Notes under the pieces: generated by a model
Seen by the model: only the letters and a program-made list of their open reading frames with translations
Told to the model about the DNA's origin: nothing
Database searches by the model: none
Source of the DNA: Cyclina sinensis
Lineage: Eukaryota; Mollusca; Bivalvia; Venerida; Veneridae
NCBI GenBank assembly: GCA_012932295.1
Contig: JAAONU010000002.1
Coordinates: 33,629,485-33,693,484, forward strand
Reading direction: 5' to 3'
DNA length: 64,000 nt
In this document: positions 44,124 to 55,750 of the stretch, piece after piece
Layout of the letters: each line of letters begins with the position of its first letter
How positions within the stretch are numbered: the first letter of the stretch is position 1
Program-made: the position numbers and the translations under genes

Positions 44124-46442
44124 TTGTCTGATATTTTTATATGTTCTGAAAAGAGAGTTCACGTATACAAACTACTACATACGTGTTCTAACAAAGGGGC
44201 CCATGTATTCATACTACTACAAACATGTTCTGACAATAGGGTCCATGTATTCATACTACTACTATCATGTTCTGAGAAGAGGGACCACGTATTCAGACTA
44301 CTACAATCATGTTCTGAAAATAGGGCCCATGTATTCATACTACTACAAACATGTTCTGACAATAGGACCCATGTATTCATACTACTACAAACATGTTCTG
44401 ACAATAGGACCCATGTATTCATACTACTACTATCATGTTCTGAGAAGAGGGACCACGTGTTCATACGACTACAATCATGTTATGAAAATAGGGCCCATGT
44501 ATTCATACGACTACAATCATGTTCTGAGAATAGGGCCCATGTATTCATACTACAACAATCATGTTCTGAGAATAGGGCCCATGTATTCATACTACTTCAT
44601 TCATGTTCTGAGAATAGGGCCCATGTATTCATACTACTTCATTCATGTTCTGACAATAGGACCCATGTATTCATACTACTACTATCATGTTCTGAGAAGA
44701 GGGACCACGTGTTCATACTACTACAATCATGTTCTGAGAATAGGGCTTATGTATTCATACTACTACAATCATGTTCTGAGAATAGGGCCCATGTATTCAT
44801 ACTACTACAATCATGTTCTGATAAAAGGGCCCATGTATTCATACTACTTCATTCATGTTCTGAGAATAGGGCCCATGTATTCATACTACTTCATTCATGT
44901 TCTGACAATAGAGTCCATGTATTTATACTACTACTATCATGTTTTGAGAAGAGGGACCACGTATTCATACTACTACAAACATGTTCTGAGAATAGGGCCC
45001 ATGTATTCATACTACTACAATCATGTTCTGAGAATAGGGCCCATGTGTTCATACGACTACAATCATGTTCTGAAAATAGGGCCCATGTATTCATACTACT
45101 ACAATCATGTTCTGAAAACAGGGCCCATGTATTCATACTACTACAATTATGTTCTGATAATAGGGTCCATGTATTCATACTACTTCATTCATGTTCTGAG
45201 AATAGGGCCCATGTATTCATACTACTTCATTCATGTTCTGACAATAGAGTCCATGTATTTATACTACTACTATCATGTTCTGAGAAGAGGGACCACGTAT
45301 TCATACTACTACAATCATGTTCTGAGAATAGGGCCCATGTATTCATACTACTACAAACATGTTCTGACAATAGGGCCCATGTATTCATACTACTACAATC
45401 ATGTTCTAAGAATACGGCCCATGTGTTCATACGACTACAATCACGTTCTGAAAATAGGGCCCATGTATTCATACTACTACAATCATGTTCTGAGAATTGG
45501 GCCAATGTATTCATACTACTTCATTCATGTTCTGAGAATAGGGCCCATGTTTTCATACAACCACAATCATGTTCCGAGAATACGGACCACGTATTCATAC
45601 AACTACAATCATGTTCTGACAATAGGGCCCATGTATTCATACTACTACAATCATGTTCTGATAATAGGGCCCATGTATTCATACTACAACAATCATGTTC
45701 TGAAAATAGGGCCCATGCATTTATGCTACTACAATCATGTTCTGAGAATAAGGCCAATGTATTCATATTACTGCAATCATGTTCTGAGAATAGGGCCCAT
45801 GTATTCATACTACTTCAATCACGTTCTGTGAATAGGGCCCATGTTTTCATACTATCGCAAAAATGTTCTGAGAATAGGGCCTATGTATTCATACTACCGC
45901 AATCATGTTCTGAGAATAGGGTCCATGTATTCATACTACTTCATTCATGTTCTGAGAATAGGGCCCATGTATTCATACAGCCACAATCATGTTCTGAGAA
46001 TACGGACCACGTATTCATACAACTACAATCATGTTCTGATAATAGGGCCCATGTATTCATACTACTACAATCATGTTCTGATAATGGTGCCCATGTATTC
46101 ATACTACAACAATCATGTTCTGAAAATAGGGCCCATGCATTCATGCTACTACTATCATGTTCTGAGAATAGGCCCAATGTACTCATACTACTGCAATCAT
46201 GTTCTGAGAATAGGGCCCATGTATTCATACTACTACAATCACGTTCTGTGCATAGGGCCCATGTATTCATACTACCGCAATCATGTTCTGAGAATAGGGC
46301 CCATGTATTCATACAACCGCAATCATGTTCTGAGAATAGGGCCAATGTATTCATACTACTACAATCAAGTTCTGAGAATAGGGCCCATGTATTCATACTA
46401 CTACAAACGTGTTCTGAAAACGTAATATATAATATGCTTTGA
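44124..46442 (+). other. Long open frame across the 42-bp array, coding status unproven
   Basis: One forward frame is open for 772 codons and reads a 14-residue repeat (CSENRAHVFILLQS and variants). It begins without an ATG (TTG) and contains almost none. A second forward frame starts at an ATG (43927) and is open to 45831, then again to 46425 after a single TGA; it reads VLRIGPMYSYYYNH repeats. Antisense frames (MNTWALFSEHDCSS repeats) are broken wherever the TCATTCATG variant occurs. A 42-bp unit without stops makes such frames unavoidable, so I do not call a protein. Confidence 0.3.
44140..46407 (+). repeat. 42-bp minisatellite, 54 units
   Basis: Unit wording is TGTTCTGAGAATAGGGCC then CATGTATTCATACTACTACA. 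The first unit starts at 44140 and the terminal partial unit at 46408, exactly 54 times 42 bases apart, so length changes are essentially absent. Variant units recur in blocks: the TGAGAAGAGGGACCACGT variant returns at spacings of 4, 6, 6 and 8 units, and 45541-45960 and 45961-46380 are a 10-unit duplication (420 bp) about 94% identical by hand count. Confidence 0.97.
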
Positions 46443-46867
46443 AATATATATCTTATTTCTAATTATTATCATACATGTTAACAAATAACAAAGTTCTATG
46501 ATAATGTTTGTGAATTAGTATATTTGATGTTCATGAAGTTTGTTTGAATGAAATGTCTATTTTTAAGGTATTGATATTTGAAATAGGTTATAATCAGTTC
46601 GTCCCGGTTCATTCATAGTCACATCCATTGTGTTAATAAATTATAAATCTGTTTGTTACTATAAATCAATAGTTATTTATATCTGATATAAAACATTCAA
46701 GTTATTATCTAAGAAGCGAATTAGGGATGAGATTAGCTTTAAAACAGACTTGCGAGTTTCGAAAATGAAATGGAGCTCACTTAAGACACGAACATTTTGT
46801 GTCCTTGCCACCAATCTTTTATCTTAAACGATAGGAGAGCTGTATTTGTGACTGCACATTCATATTA

Positions 46868-46902
<35 letters not shown>

Positions 46903-48384
46903 TACGAAAATGTTACGATCATTAACATGGGAGATAACCATAGTCATTTAGAAGTAGAAGGCACACAAAGGTTCCTCTCCCTTCAAGATGTCATGTCGCA
47001 CTGATAATAAAATAATTCATCACCTTGAATTCGACCGACACAGGAGTCAAGCCGACCTAACCAAATCGGTGGTCTGTGAAAATATTATAACAAAAATAGA
47101 ATTTTGATAGCCTGACGACACGCCTTCGTATGTAAGTGATCTCGATGAGGATGTAATTGTCCGTGGCTAATGTCAATTTTATCAAACAAAACTGATTTTT
47201 TATGTTACACCCTCTAATTTCTAACATAGATCGCAGGGAAACATTTATATAATTATAAGCAATATTTGAAGTGAATATTCAGAGAGTTAGTTGTCCAAAT
47301 TGATGTTAGAATTAGTAAGCGATAATATTGAAATAATTCATTGAAATAACAAAATCCTTCAGTACAACATATCTCTTGATGATATACGGCGTTACAAATC
47401 TTGCCGTCTAAACAGGGTTTTTTCTGTTTTTTGTTGTTTTGTTTGTTTGTTTATTTCTTTGTTTTTTGGTGTGCGTGCGTGCGTATGTACATGTGTGCGT
47501 GAAATATACAATCGCTTCTTTTGAAAACCTTAATATATAGTCCTACTTCAAAGAAAAAGACGTATACATTATTACATAGTGATGTCACTATGATAATAAC
47601 AATAACAACAATAATAATCATAAGGATGACAATAATGATAAAAACAGCTTTAAAAGGCGACTTTTAATTTTATTGAATTACAAACGACATTTTAAAGATA
47701 TAAATGGGATCTTGATATTGGATAAATTTATAGTCCCATTAAAAATAAAAGAAAGAAAGCGTAGTTTAATTTTAGCAAAACAGCTCCTATTAGATTGTAA
47801 TTAAAGTACGTTTAATTCTTTCAACATTATATTTTATGTCAAATTAAATATATTTGTCATTATTTTCGTTACTATTATTATTTGTAGTATTATAATCATC
47901 AATTCAACACTGAGACAAATATACAATATTAGTTGAGTGATTTCCATAAATGCTGGGCGTTTACGGAAACAATTTAACATGTGTTATATAAAGCTTTTGT
48001 GTTATTGTCAGCTTTACGCAGAAAAAGAACTGTTTCGCAATAAGTTAATTATTTTTGTGCACTGCGATATTTTTAGATTTTGATAAGTGCGTTAAGTAAG
48101 TCTTTTAAGAGAGTGAAACATAACAGGTAGTATAGAATCATTATTTTCAAAATAAAAGATTAAACACGGAAGCACATAAGAGATGAAAGAACGTTTTTAT
48201 TTGTTTTCTTCTTCTTCTTCTTCTTCTTCTTATTATTATTATTATTATTATTATAAGTTTGATTTTATTCGATGTTTTGTGTGTTGGTTTTAAAAAAGCT
48301 TAAGTGCAAAAAAACCTTTGCCTATGAGCCTATATACATGTATATAACACTGATGTTCACACAGTCTTGTAATTAGCTTCCCTC
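46423..48384. other. Intergenic, AT-rich, microsatellites
   Basis: Contains a TTA repeat (46865-46902) and a TTC repeat running into ATT repeats (48206-48254). No gene or element ends were recognised. Confidence 0.5.
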
Positions 48385-48396
48385 GGTGAACTTGAT

Positions 48397-48879
48397 ATGC
48401 TACAGAAGAAAGTGACTAATTTTGAGGGCGAATTAAAGTCAATGTGACTATTTGTGCAAGATACAGGTACAGATAAAGTCAACAAAGTGAGGGATGATAT
48501 GGAAAATATTGAAGTAGAGTTAAGCACTGATCAGTTAAGATTGATCAGTTACAGAAGCGATAAACTACTGGAATCAATGAACTATATAACCTCACAATCA
48601 ATGAGATACAATTTAATATTTAGCAACATAGCAATAACCATCCAAACGGAGAAAGTATTACGAGGCTTTATCGAGGCAGAAATGGACATTTCGAATGAAG
48701 CAGAGAGTGGAATCAAGTTCGAGGGAGTACATAGAACAGGCGAACCAAATATAAATGGGAAAAGAAACATTATTGCCAAATTTACGTTCTTCAAGGATCG
48801 GGAGATGGTACAAAGAGCACGAAATTCACTTAAAGGCACTCCCTTTTTTCGTGAACGACCAGTTCCCAAAAGGAAGTAG
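48397..48879 (+). pseudogene. LINE ORF1 (coiled coil and RRM-like)
   Basis: ATG at 48397, interrupted by a TGA at 48445-48447, then open to a stop at 48877. Early residues are heptad-like (LQKKVTNFEGELKSM). RYNLIFSNIAIT, a FEGVHRTGE segment and IIAKFTFFKDREMV follow, which fit L1-type ORF1 RNA-binding proteins with a single-strand RNA chaperone role in known families. Inactive because of the stop. Confidence 0.7.
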
Positions 48880-49092
48880 CGGACCGCCGTAGGCGCCTCC
48901 TGCCGAAATTACAGGAAGCTGCCAGTTTGGGTCACAAGGCATGATTGAGCTATGACACCAAAGCAAAAACATTAAGTCGGTACACGAGGGTCACTTTGTA
49001 TTTTATGATGACAAGGATGACGAAGGAAAAATCTGGTCAGAGTGAAGATCGACCGGAAGTGAACAGTGAGGATCGAGGCAACCAGGCGGCAC

Positions 49093-49905
49093 GTAACAAC
49101 CAGGAACGCGGGGAGGCTGGACTGAAGATAATGTCATGGAATGTTAACGGGCTCACGAGAGAAAAATGGACTGATCAAGATTTTGTAGATAAACTTTGTA
49201 AATATGATATCATTTACCTATAAATCCTGGGGTAAATCTAGTTCGAAATTTGAAATTGACGGGTACAAATGCTTTAATTTTTACAGTAAATTTCAAAATA
49301 GACGTGCAAAGCGCTGTAGCGGTAGTTTAGTTTTGTATATTAAAGATTCAATATATAAAGGTATAGACATTGTTCTTAACAGATATGATACAATTGCGTG
49401 GTTAAAATTAAATAAACTATACTTAAACTGTGATACGGACATATATTTGGCTGAAGTATATATTTGGCCAGAAAACTCACCTGCATATAATGTAGTAATA
49501 TTGACCTTTTGAAGTTTTACAACAAGATATTAACAATTTTCAGTCTCAAGGGAAAGTCATGTTGACAGGAGACTGGAATGCCAGAGTTGGTAGTAAGAGA
49601 GACCACATAGTGTGGTATAGTTTTGTTGATTTTTTACGCGCCAGATTTATGTAATAGCAGAATAACGGATCACAATGTGAGTAATAACAACGGTTTAAAA
49701 TTTCTGGATTTGTGTTAATCATTGTCTGTACGTTTAGCAAACGGTGGGGTGGGTCAGTTACTTTCACGGGATAAAGTGTAAAAGATTATTTACTGTTAAA
49801 TGAACATGATTTGTATTGTATTGACAAGTTCAATGTCGACAAGTTTAGTGAATGGTCGGATCACTGCTCTCTGTCTTTTATTATTAAAACAGATGTATAG
49901 GAAAT
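49093..49905 (+). pseudogene. LINE ORF2 AP-endonuclease domain, broken
   Basis: KIMSWNVNGLTREKW begins the domain. A frameshift near 49215 leads to SWGKSSSKFEIDGYKCFNF and LVLYIKDSIYKGID. GDWNARVGS appears at about 49569 in another frame, and EWSDHCSLSFII closes the domain just before 49900. Catalytic-type SWN, GDWN and SDH words survive, but the frame does not. Confidence 0.75.
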
Positions 49906-51150
49906 GAGCAGTAGCAGTACGCAGCAGTAGAAAAATGTGAAGTTGGCAGTAGCAGTAACAGCAGTAGCAGTAAAGAAAACGTGAAGCTGGCAGTAGAAGT
50001 AACAGCAGTAGCAGTAGGCAAAACTTGAAGTTGGCAGTAGCAGTATCAGCATTAGCAGTAGGCAAAACGTGAAGTTGACAGTAGCAGTACCAGCAGTAGC
50101 AGTAGGCAAAACGTGAAGTTGGCAATAGCAGTAACAGCAGTAGCAGTAGGAAAAACGTGGAGCTGGCAGTAGCAGTAACAGCAGTAGCAGTAAGAAAAAC
50201 GTGAAGTTAGCAGTAGCAGTACAGCAGTAGCAGTAGGAATGTCTTAAAAGTGTGCAAAGTTTCAATGAAAATAAAAAAATGTTTTAACATCAACAGATCC
50301 TCCTGAGTCTATTGCGTAGGTCTGTGACTGTTTCTGATAATCTTGCAGACTTTAAGGAATTTTGATACCAATCGTGAAAATGTCATTTTTGATGTCTATG
50401 GACTCTATCGAGTTGATTTTACCGGTCTGCGACTGTTTCTGACACTCTCGCAGACTTTAAGGAATTTTGGTGCCAATCGAGAAAATGTAATTTTTAATCT
50501 CTATGGACCCTCCCGAGTCGATATTACTGGTCTGCGACTGTCTCTGACACTCTCGCAGACTTTCAGGACTTTTGGTGCCAATAGAGAAAATGTCATTTTT
50601 GATGTCTAGGGACCCTCCCGAGGCAAATTAACCAATCTGCGACTGTTTCTGACACTCTCGCAGACTTTCAGGAATTTTGGTGCCAATCGAGAAAATGTAA
50701 CTTTTGATGTTAAGGGACCCTCCCAAGTCCATTGTTACGGTCTGCTTCTGTTTCTGACATTCTTGCAGACTTTCAGGAATTTTAGTGCCAATGTAGAAAG
50801 TCTAGGGACTCTCACAAGTCGATTGCACCGGTCTGTGACTGTTTCAAACACTCTTGCAGACTTTCAGAGTTTCCTACTGCTACTGCTGTTACTGCTACTG
50901 CCAACTTCACGTTTTGCTCACTGCTGCTGCTCTTACTGCTACTGCCAACTTCACGTTTGCCTACTGCTACAGCTGTTACTGCTACTGCCAACTTCATGTT
51001 TTGCTTACTGCTACTGCTGTTACTGCTCCTGCCAACTTCACGTTTTGCCTACTGCTACTCCTGTTAATGCTACTGCCAATTTCACGTTTGATTTAATTCT
51101 ACTGCCAACTGCTACTGCGTTCTGCTACTGCCAATTTACTTTTTGTTATT
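49905..51150. repeat. Palindromic satellite block: 44-bp array, 105-bp array, inverted 44-bp array
   Basis: 49905-50240 holds about 7.5 units of 44 bp (GTGAAGTTGGCAGTAGCAGT; starts 49937, 49981, 50025, 50069, 50113, 50157, 50201). 50285-50870 holds about 5.5 units of 105 bp (GCAGACTTT at 50345, 50450, 50555, 50660, 50765; the last gap is 91). 50870-51140 carries the 44-bp family in the opposite orientation (ACTGCTACTGCCAACTTCAC). The block sits between the endonuclease and reverse transcriptase regions of the LINE. Cys/Leu/Tyr-rich frames across it are by-products. Confidence 0.9.
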
Positions 51151-51339
51151 TATGAAACACATTTTTCTGTACCGATTGTTCACTCGCCAACGCAGTGTAC
51201 TTAAGTTGAAGTTCAATGGAATGATATATTGAGAAATGATTTTCGCTGTGAGTTAATTGGTAAATTGTCTGATTTAAATTATATTATATATTTAGTGCGG
51301 AAAATAGTAAGTGTACAGTCAGCAATTTTTCGAAGGTTA

Positions 51340-52765
51340 TAAAGGAGGCCGCTCAACCATTTTTTCATAAAAATATTGCATACAGAAATGATAAAACTTC
51401 AGTAAAAAGTATGTGTAAAAGGTCGGAGTGGTTTGATGTTGAGTGCCGCGAGGCAAAAAAAAAAGTTGTATAAAAATGCTTTGTAAGTTTTTAAATAGGG
51501 ATAAGAATGATACAAATTAATTGAATTTGTCAATGTTTAAATCAGCTTATAAGCGCCTAGTAATGAGAAAACGTAAACAGTATGAAAATAAAAAAAAGGA
51601 AAAACTTCGACATTCAAAACCCAAAGATTTCTGGAAATTATTTAGTAAACATAAAAGCAGTTCTAGCAAGTCTATTGATGATTTTTATACGTACTTTTCA
51701 TCTTTGCAAAATGATATCAATGTAACTGTTAATAATGATGCAGAGGATTTTTGTAGTAATTATGACTTTGACGACATTAACTGTAGATTTGAAGAGCTCG
51801 ATAGGCCTATTACTCTTGAAGAAATACCAAAAGTGATTAAATCCCTACAGAGGGGAAAGGCAGTTGGAAGTGATGAATTGTTGAATGAGTATTTATTGAA
51901 TCTGTAGATATTTCGTCGTCACATATGGTTGATTTATTTAATGCTATACTTAACTCAGGTCATTTTCCCTCTGAGTGGTCTAAAGGTATAATTCATGGAT
52001 CCACAGCATGACACTTAAATCTGATAACAATAGGTTTTACCCACAGACATTAACATGTGCTCTTTTGTTATATACTTGTTTGTGGAGAAAATATTACTGT
52101 ATTTCTTTGTTAAACCATGCAAATGTGAGAGGTCAGGGGCCCATCAATTGTACCTGTGTATAAAAAGAATGACCCCAGAGATCCTAGCAATTATAGAGGA
52201 ATTGCCTTAGTTGTTTTTCCAAAATATCTACGGGAATTTTAAACAAGCGTGTTAACGATTGTGCAGAAAATAATGACATATTGAGCGATGTTCAGTTTGG
52301 TTTTCGCAGGAGGGGGAGGGGGGGCAGTCCACTGCAGACGCAATATTTGTATTTAATGCTGTTATACCAAAGATATTAAATGAAAAGAAAAGGCTTTATT
52401 GTGCTTTCATCGATATGAAACGCGCCTTTGACAGTGTCTGTCAAAACAACCTTTAGTTAAAGTTATATAGACCTGGGCTAGATGGCAAGTTGCTCAGAAT
52501 TATCAAGACAATGTATACATACTAACGTAAAATCATGCGTAATTGTAACACGTTATCTGATCATTTTGAATGTGCTATTGGTCTAAATCAAGGGGAGATA
52601 ATGTCCCCAATTTTGTTTGCTCTCTTCGTCGATGATCTTGAACTATTTCTAGATGATAACCCTTTTTAGTGGGCTGTCTTTTGATGATACTTCTATACTA
52701 ATGTTATTTGAAGATGATATGGCAATTCTTGGTAAAACGGTTAACGATTTACAAAATAGCTTCAA
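51340..52765 (+). pseudogene. LINE ORF2 reverse transcriptase region, broken
   Basis: Recognisable words in order: EWFDVECREAKKK, then the frame 51521-51907 (KPKDFWKLF, LQRGKAVGSDEL), SGHFPSEWSKGII, PSNYRGIALV, FIDMKRAFDSV (motif A), GLNQGEIMSPILFALF (motif B) and LFEDDMAIL, where the usual (Y/F)ADD motif C has Glu for Ala. Stops and frameshifts separate them. Confidence 0.8.
51990..52149. mobile_element. AATT-flanked small MITE, copy 2, inside LINE
   Basis: Starts AATTCATGGATCCACAGC and ends GGGCCCATCAATT. It splits the LINE reading frame between SKGII and VPVYKKND. Removing the element and one AATT restores continuous reading, which shows that AATT is a 4-bp target duplication. Homologous to 39592-39729. 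No coding capacity; superfamily not assigned. Confidence 0.85.
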
Positions 52766-53116
52766 GGCCCATTAAGCCTCAGAAATAACTACAGTTTTTC
52801 ATCTCTGAAAAGGCAAAAATGCCTTTAACAATATTTTGATAATGGATTTATTGCATGTTAGATGCTTATCACTTGAAGATACTTGCGCTGAATGTGAAAT
52901 AATTTGTTATAAAAGTAGCAAAATGTAAACAAAGTGGTATTTTGAGATCCATACAAAAAGCTAATTCACTAAAGCTTTACGGGTGGCCAAAAAGCAAAAG
53001 AAACAAAACATGGTTCAACTATACGGCCAAAATGTACCATTTTGGAAATTGTAACTGTACACTAAACATAAAAACTTTTGAGAAATAGAAGTTGCATTTT
53101 TGGGGCTTAATGGGCC
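52766..53116. mobile_element. 351-bp MITE with GGCCCATTAAGCC ends, inside LINE
   Basis: GGCCCATTAAGCC at the left is mirrored exactly by GGCTTAATGGGCC at the right, and similarity continues a further 7 bases with two mismatches. It interrupts the LINE frame between DLQNSF and LLNKYCKKWG. No clear target-site duplication, so the superfamily is open. Confidence 0.8.
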
Positions 53117-53227
53117 TTTAAACTTACTTAATAAATATTGTAAAAAGTGGGGATTAGAAAACTAAGATTATGGTATTTAGAAGTAGGGGTAATATAAAAG
53201 ATAACGAGAAATGGACGTATAATAATA

Positions 53228-54725
53228 GGTTTCAAATTTTATTTGCAAATCGGCAATAAACATTGCCTTTGGCCATTTACATACATGTATGGCAAAGACA
53301 ACACATATACAAACATAAGCATATAGAGAACATATATACAATAGCGGAGCAGTTTACATAATCAGGGTATTTTTTCTTATTAACATCGCCTCGTTAATAA
53401 ATTTTGCAATATTTAGCAATTTTCTTTTATTTCTCGTTGACATAACACAATAGAATTTTTGTTTACATGGCCAAGCAATAGACCCTATATATTCTTTTCT
53501 TAAATCACTATATTTATTACAACACATGAAAAATGATATTCAGATTCCACAGCATTTTGAATACATAACTTACACAATCTATTATCCCTTGTTATACCAT
53601 AAAATCTTCCTTTTTCAATCTCTAACTGATGTGCACCTAGTCTGAAGCGAGTCAGCCCCTTCCTAAGTTTATCATTCGCAATTTTACTATTGTAATCTTC
53701 TAATCCAAAATGTTTTTTAAATTTACTGTAATACTCCAATTTCGGAGAGGAATTAATAGTTACATTCCAATCTTGTTTGTAGTGATCGTGTAACCTACAT
53801 TTCAATGTAGTAAAATAATTAGCACTTTTATCAAAGTGTAACCGAACATTAGAAATCCAAGATGATCAATAATAGAATTAACACGAGTCGCCCAGCAATT
53901 TCTATTTACATTATCACATAGATCTCTGTACATAGTATATAAATTAGACTCAGAGTTTTTCATAATTTTCAAGCAAAACTTAATCGACCTTTCTTTGCAA
54001 ATAAGAGACAATGGGAATCTCCCTAACTTCCAAAACAGCACAGTTTGGGGTTTGTTGTTTTACACCTAATATATTTTTACAAAACCTAATGTGCAACTTA
54101 TCAACATCTTTATAATTATACACACCCCATACTTCAGAACCGTATGATAGGATAGGCACAATCATGGGATCAAATAAAGATAATATCGTTTGAATATCGA
54201 GACTGACTTTAACGAACAGAGATAGCAAATTATGATAAGCTCTTAAAGCCTGGTCATATAATGCTTTAACAGCATTAGACATTTTCCCCGTATATGAAAA
54301 CCTTACACCAAGATAAGTAAAATTATCGACACATTCAATTTTTTCATTATTAATATAAAATTCCTGATCTCTGTTCCTTTTCCTTTTTCCAAAGACACAT
54401 ATTTTTGTTTTGTTAACATTTATCTTTAAGCCCCATTTTACAGAATACTGGTATATATTATCAATTTGCGCCTGCAGACTATGTGGATCTGTTGTAAACA
54501 TAACTATATATCATCCGCAAAGAGTATAAGATACATCGATAATAGATCAAGATCCTTTTCATGTAAGATATTAAAATTAATATTCTCACTGATATCATTT
54601 ATAAATAAAACAAACAAAAGGGGAGATAATGGTTCCCCTTGTTTTAAACCAATAGTAACATTGAAAAAGTTGGACAACTCCGTTGTACTAGGTAACCTAA
54701 CACAAGACAATAATAAACGGCTAAA
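53228..54725 (-). mobile_element. 5'-truncated minus-strand LINE nested in the plus-strand LINE
   Basis: Minus-strand reading gives the C-terminal part of a LINE ORF2: IGLKQGEPLSPLLFVLFIND (motif B), LILFADDI (motif C), KWGLKINVNKTKICVFG, YLGVRFSYTGKMSNAV, YGSEVWG, then CKLCIQNAVESEYHFSC. The 3' tail reaches 53228. The plus-strand LINE breaks off at WTYNN and resumes at VNDFNYLGTVVNYTGS, so it was the target. Exact ends are uncertain by a few bases. Confidence 0.82.
53500..54710 (-). pseudogene. LINE reverse transcriptase C-terminal fragment
   Basis: Spread over several open segments on the minus strand (54710-54504, 54501-53980, 54041-53802, 53805-53500) whose joins need frame changes. It carries intact FADD and a C-x2-C...H-x4-C zinc-knuckle pattern, but lacks the endonuclease and motif A. 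Confidence 0.8.
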
Positions 54726-54727
54726 GT

Positions 54728-55602
54728 GTTAATGATTTCAATTACCTCGGGACAGTGGTCAATTATACAGGTTCTTTTGTTCTGCAGCAAGAAACACTTT
54801 CTGGAAAGGGACTTAAGGCTCTTAATAATTGCAAACACAAAGCACTATAATTTTAAACCAAGTGTACTTGGTCAATTGTTTGATGCCTTTGTTAGTGTTA
54901 CTTTGAACTACGGCTCAGAAATCTGGGGATTTGGTAAATCAAAAGAAATTGAAAGAATCAATCTCAAATTTTGCAAATACATTGTATGTGCTTGGTGTCA
55001 AAACAACAACATGTAATATGGCTACAGACGATGAATTAGGTAGATACCCTTTATATATAAGTAGATATTCAAGAATAGTGAAATACTGGTGTAAAACAGT
55101 AAAATCAGATAAAATCGTTATAAAATATTTATATGAAAATATGTTGGATAACCTAGAATTACGAAACTACTGGGCTAATAATGTTAAGACACTCTTAGTT
55201 GCATATGGTTTCTCTAATGTAAGGTAAGACGCGGGATGTGTGAACCAAAAAAATCATCTTATTTTTAGAAATAGAATTTTAGATGTTTTTAAAGAGTCAT
55301 GGTATGAAAATATTACAAATAGTAACAATACCTTGTGTACTTATAAATATTTGAAGGAAACCTTGTCAGTTGAACGTTATTTAGAAGACATACCAGAAAG
55401 GCTGAGGATAGCAATGTCTAGGCTAAGAGTGCCTTCACTTAGTCTAAGAATTGAAACTGGTCGATGTTGGCAACAAAGAGTAGAAAGATGTCAACGTTAT
55501 TGCACTTTGTGTAAGTCAAATGATATTGAAGACGAGTATCATTTTGTTATGAAATGTCCCGTGTATAACGATTTAAGAACGGAACTAATAAAACCGTATT
55601 AG
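54728..55602 (+). pseudogene. LINE ORF2 C-terminal part, plus strand
   Basis: VNDFNYLGTVVNYTGSFVLQ, NFKPSVLGQLFDAFV, YGSEIWGFGKSKEI, GRYPLYISRYSRIVKYW, then PERLRIAMSRLRVPS and CTLCKSNDIEDEYHFVMKC (zinc knuckle). A frameshift lies near 54995 and a further one near 55227. The last ORF ends at 55602, after which comes a short 3' tail. Confidence 0.8.
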
Positions 55603-55750
55603 GCCTATGTACGAAATCCAAGTGTATTCAGATTTGTCGAAATGATGACCTCTGGAAAAAAAATATTGTTAACAAAATTAGCAAGTTTATATCTGAAGCA
55701 TTTGTAATACGAAATTCTATTTTTAGTATAAAGTATGTTATCCAATAATA

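Larger units (their letters stand above)
48385..55750 (+). mobile_element. Degraded plus-strand LINE with four nested insertions
   Basis: Pieces in order: ORF1 (48397-48879), ORF2 endonuclease (49093-49905), a satellite block (49905-51150), ORF2 middle and reverse transcriptase (51190-52765, interrupted by a MITE), another MITE (52766-53116), a short piece with KYCKKWGLE (53117-53227), an antisense LINE (53228-54725), then the ORF2 C-terminus (54728-55602) and 3' tail. Across three of the four insertions (the MITE at 51990, the MITE at 52766 and the antisense LINE) the protein resumes where it left off; across the satellite block only an approximate resumption point (about 51.2 kb) can be given. 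This indicates one original element. It looks like a CR1/Jockey-type LINE; the clade is not fixed. The element is dead: many stops and frameshifts, and the catalytic ADD is FEDD. Confidence 0.85.

Noticed and set aside
44159..46396. Antisense reading frames with MNTWALFSEHDCSS repeats as genes
   Set aside because: They are by-products of the same 42-bp unit and break at each TCATTCATG variant, with no upstream splice or promoter context.
44140..46407. The regular repeats superficially recall a CRISPR array
   Set aside because: Units are contiguous 42-bp tandem copies with no unique spacers, in an intron-rich animal sequence without cas genes.
49796..51155. Cys/Leu/Tyr/Ala-rich proteins across the satellite block
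   Set aside because: Frames arise from CTACTGCTA-type repeats on both strands and have no family resemblance.
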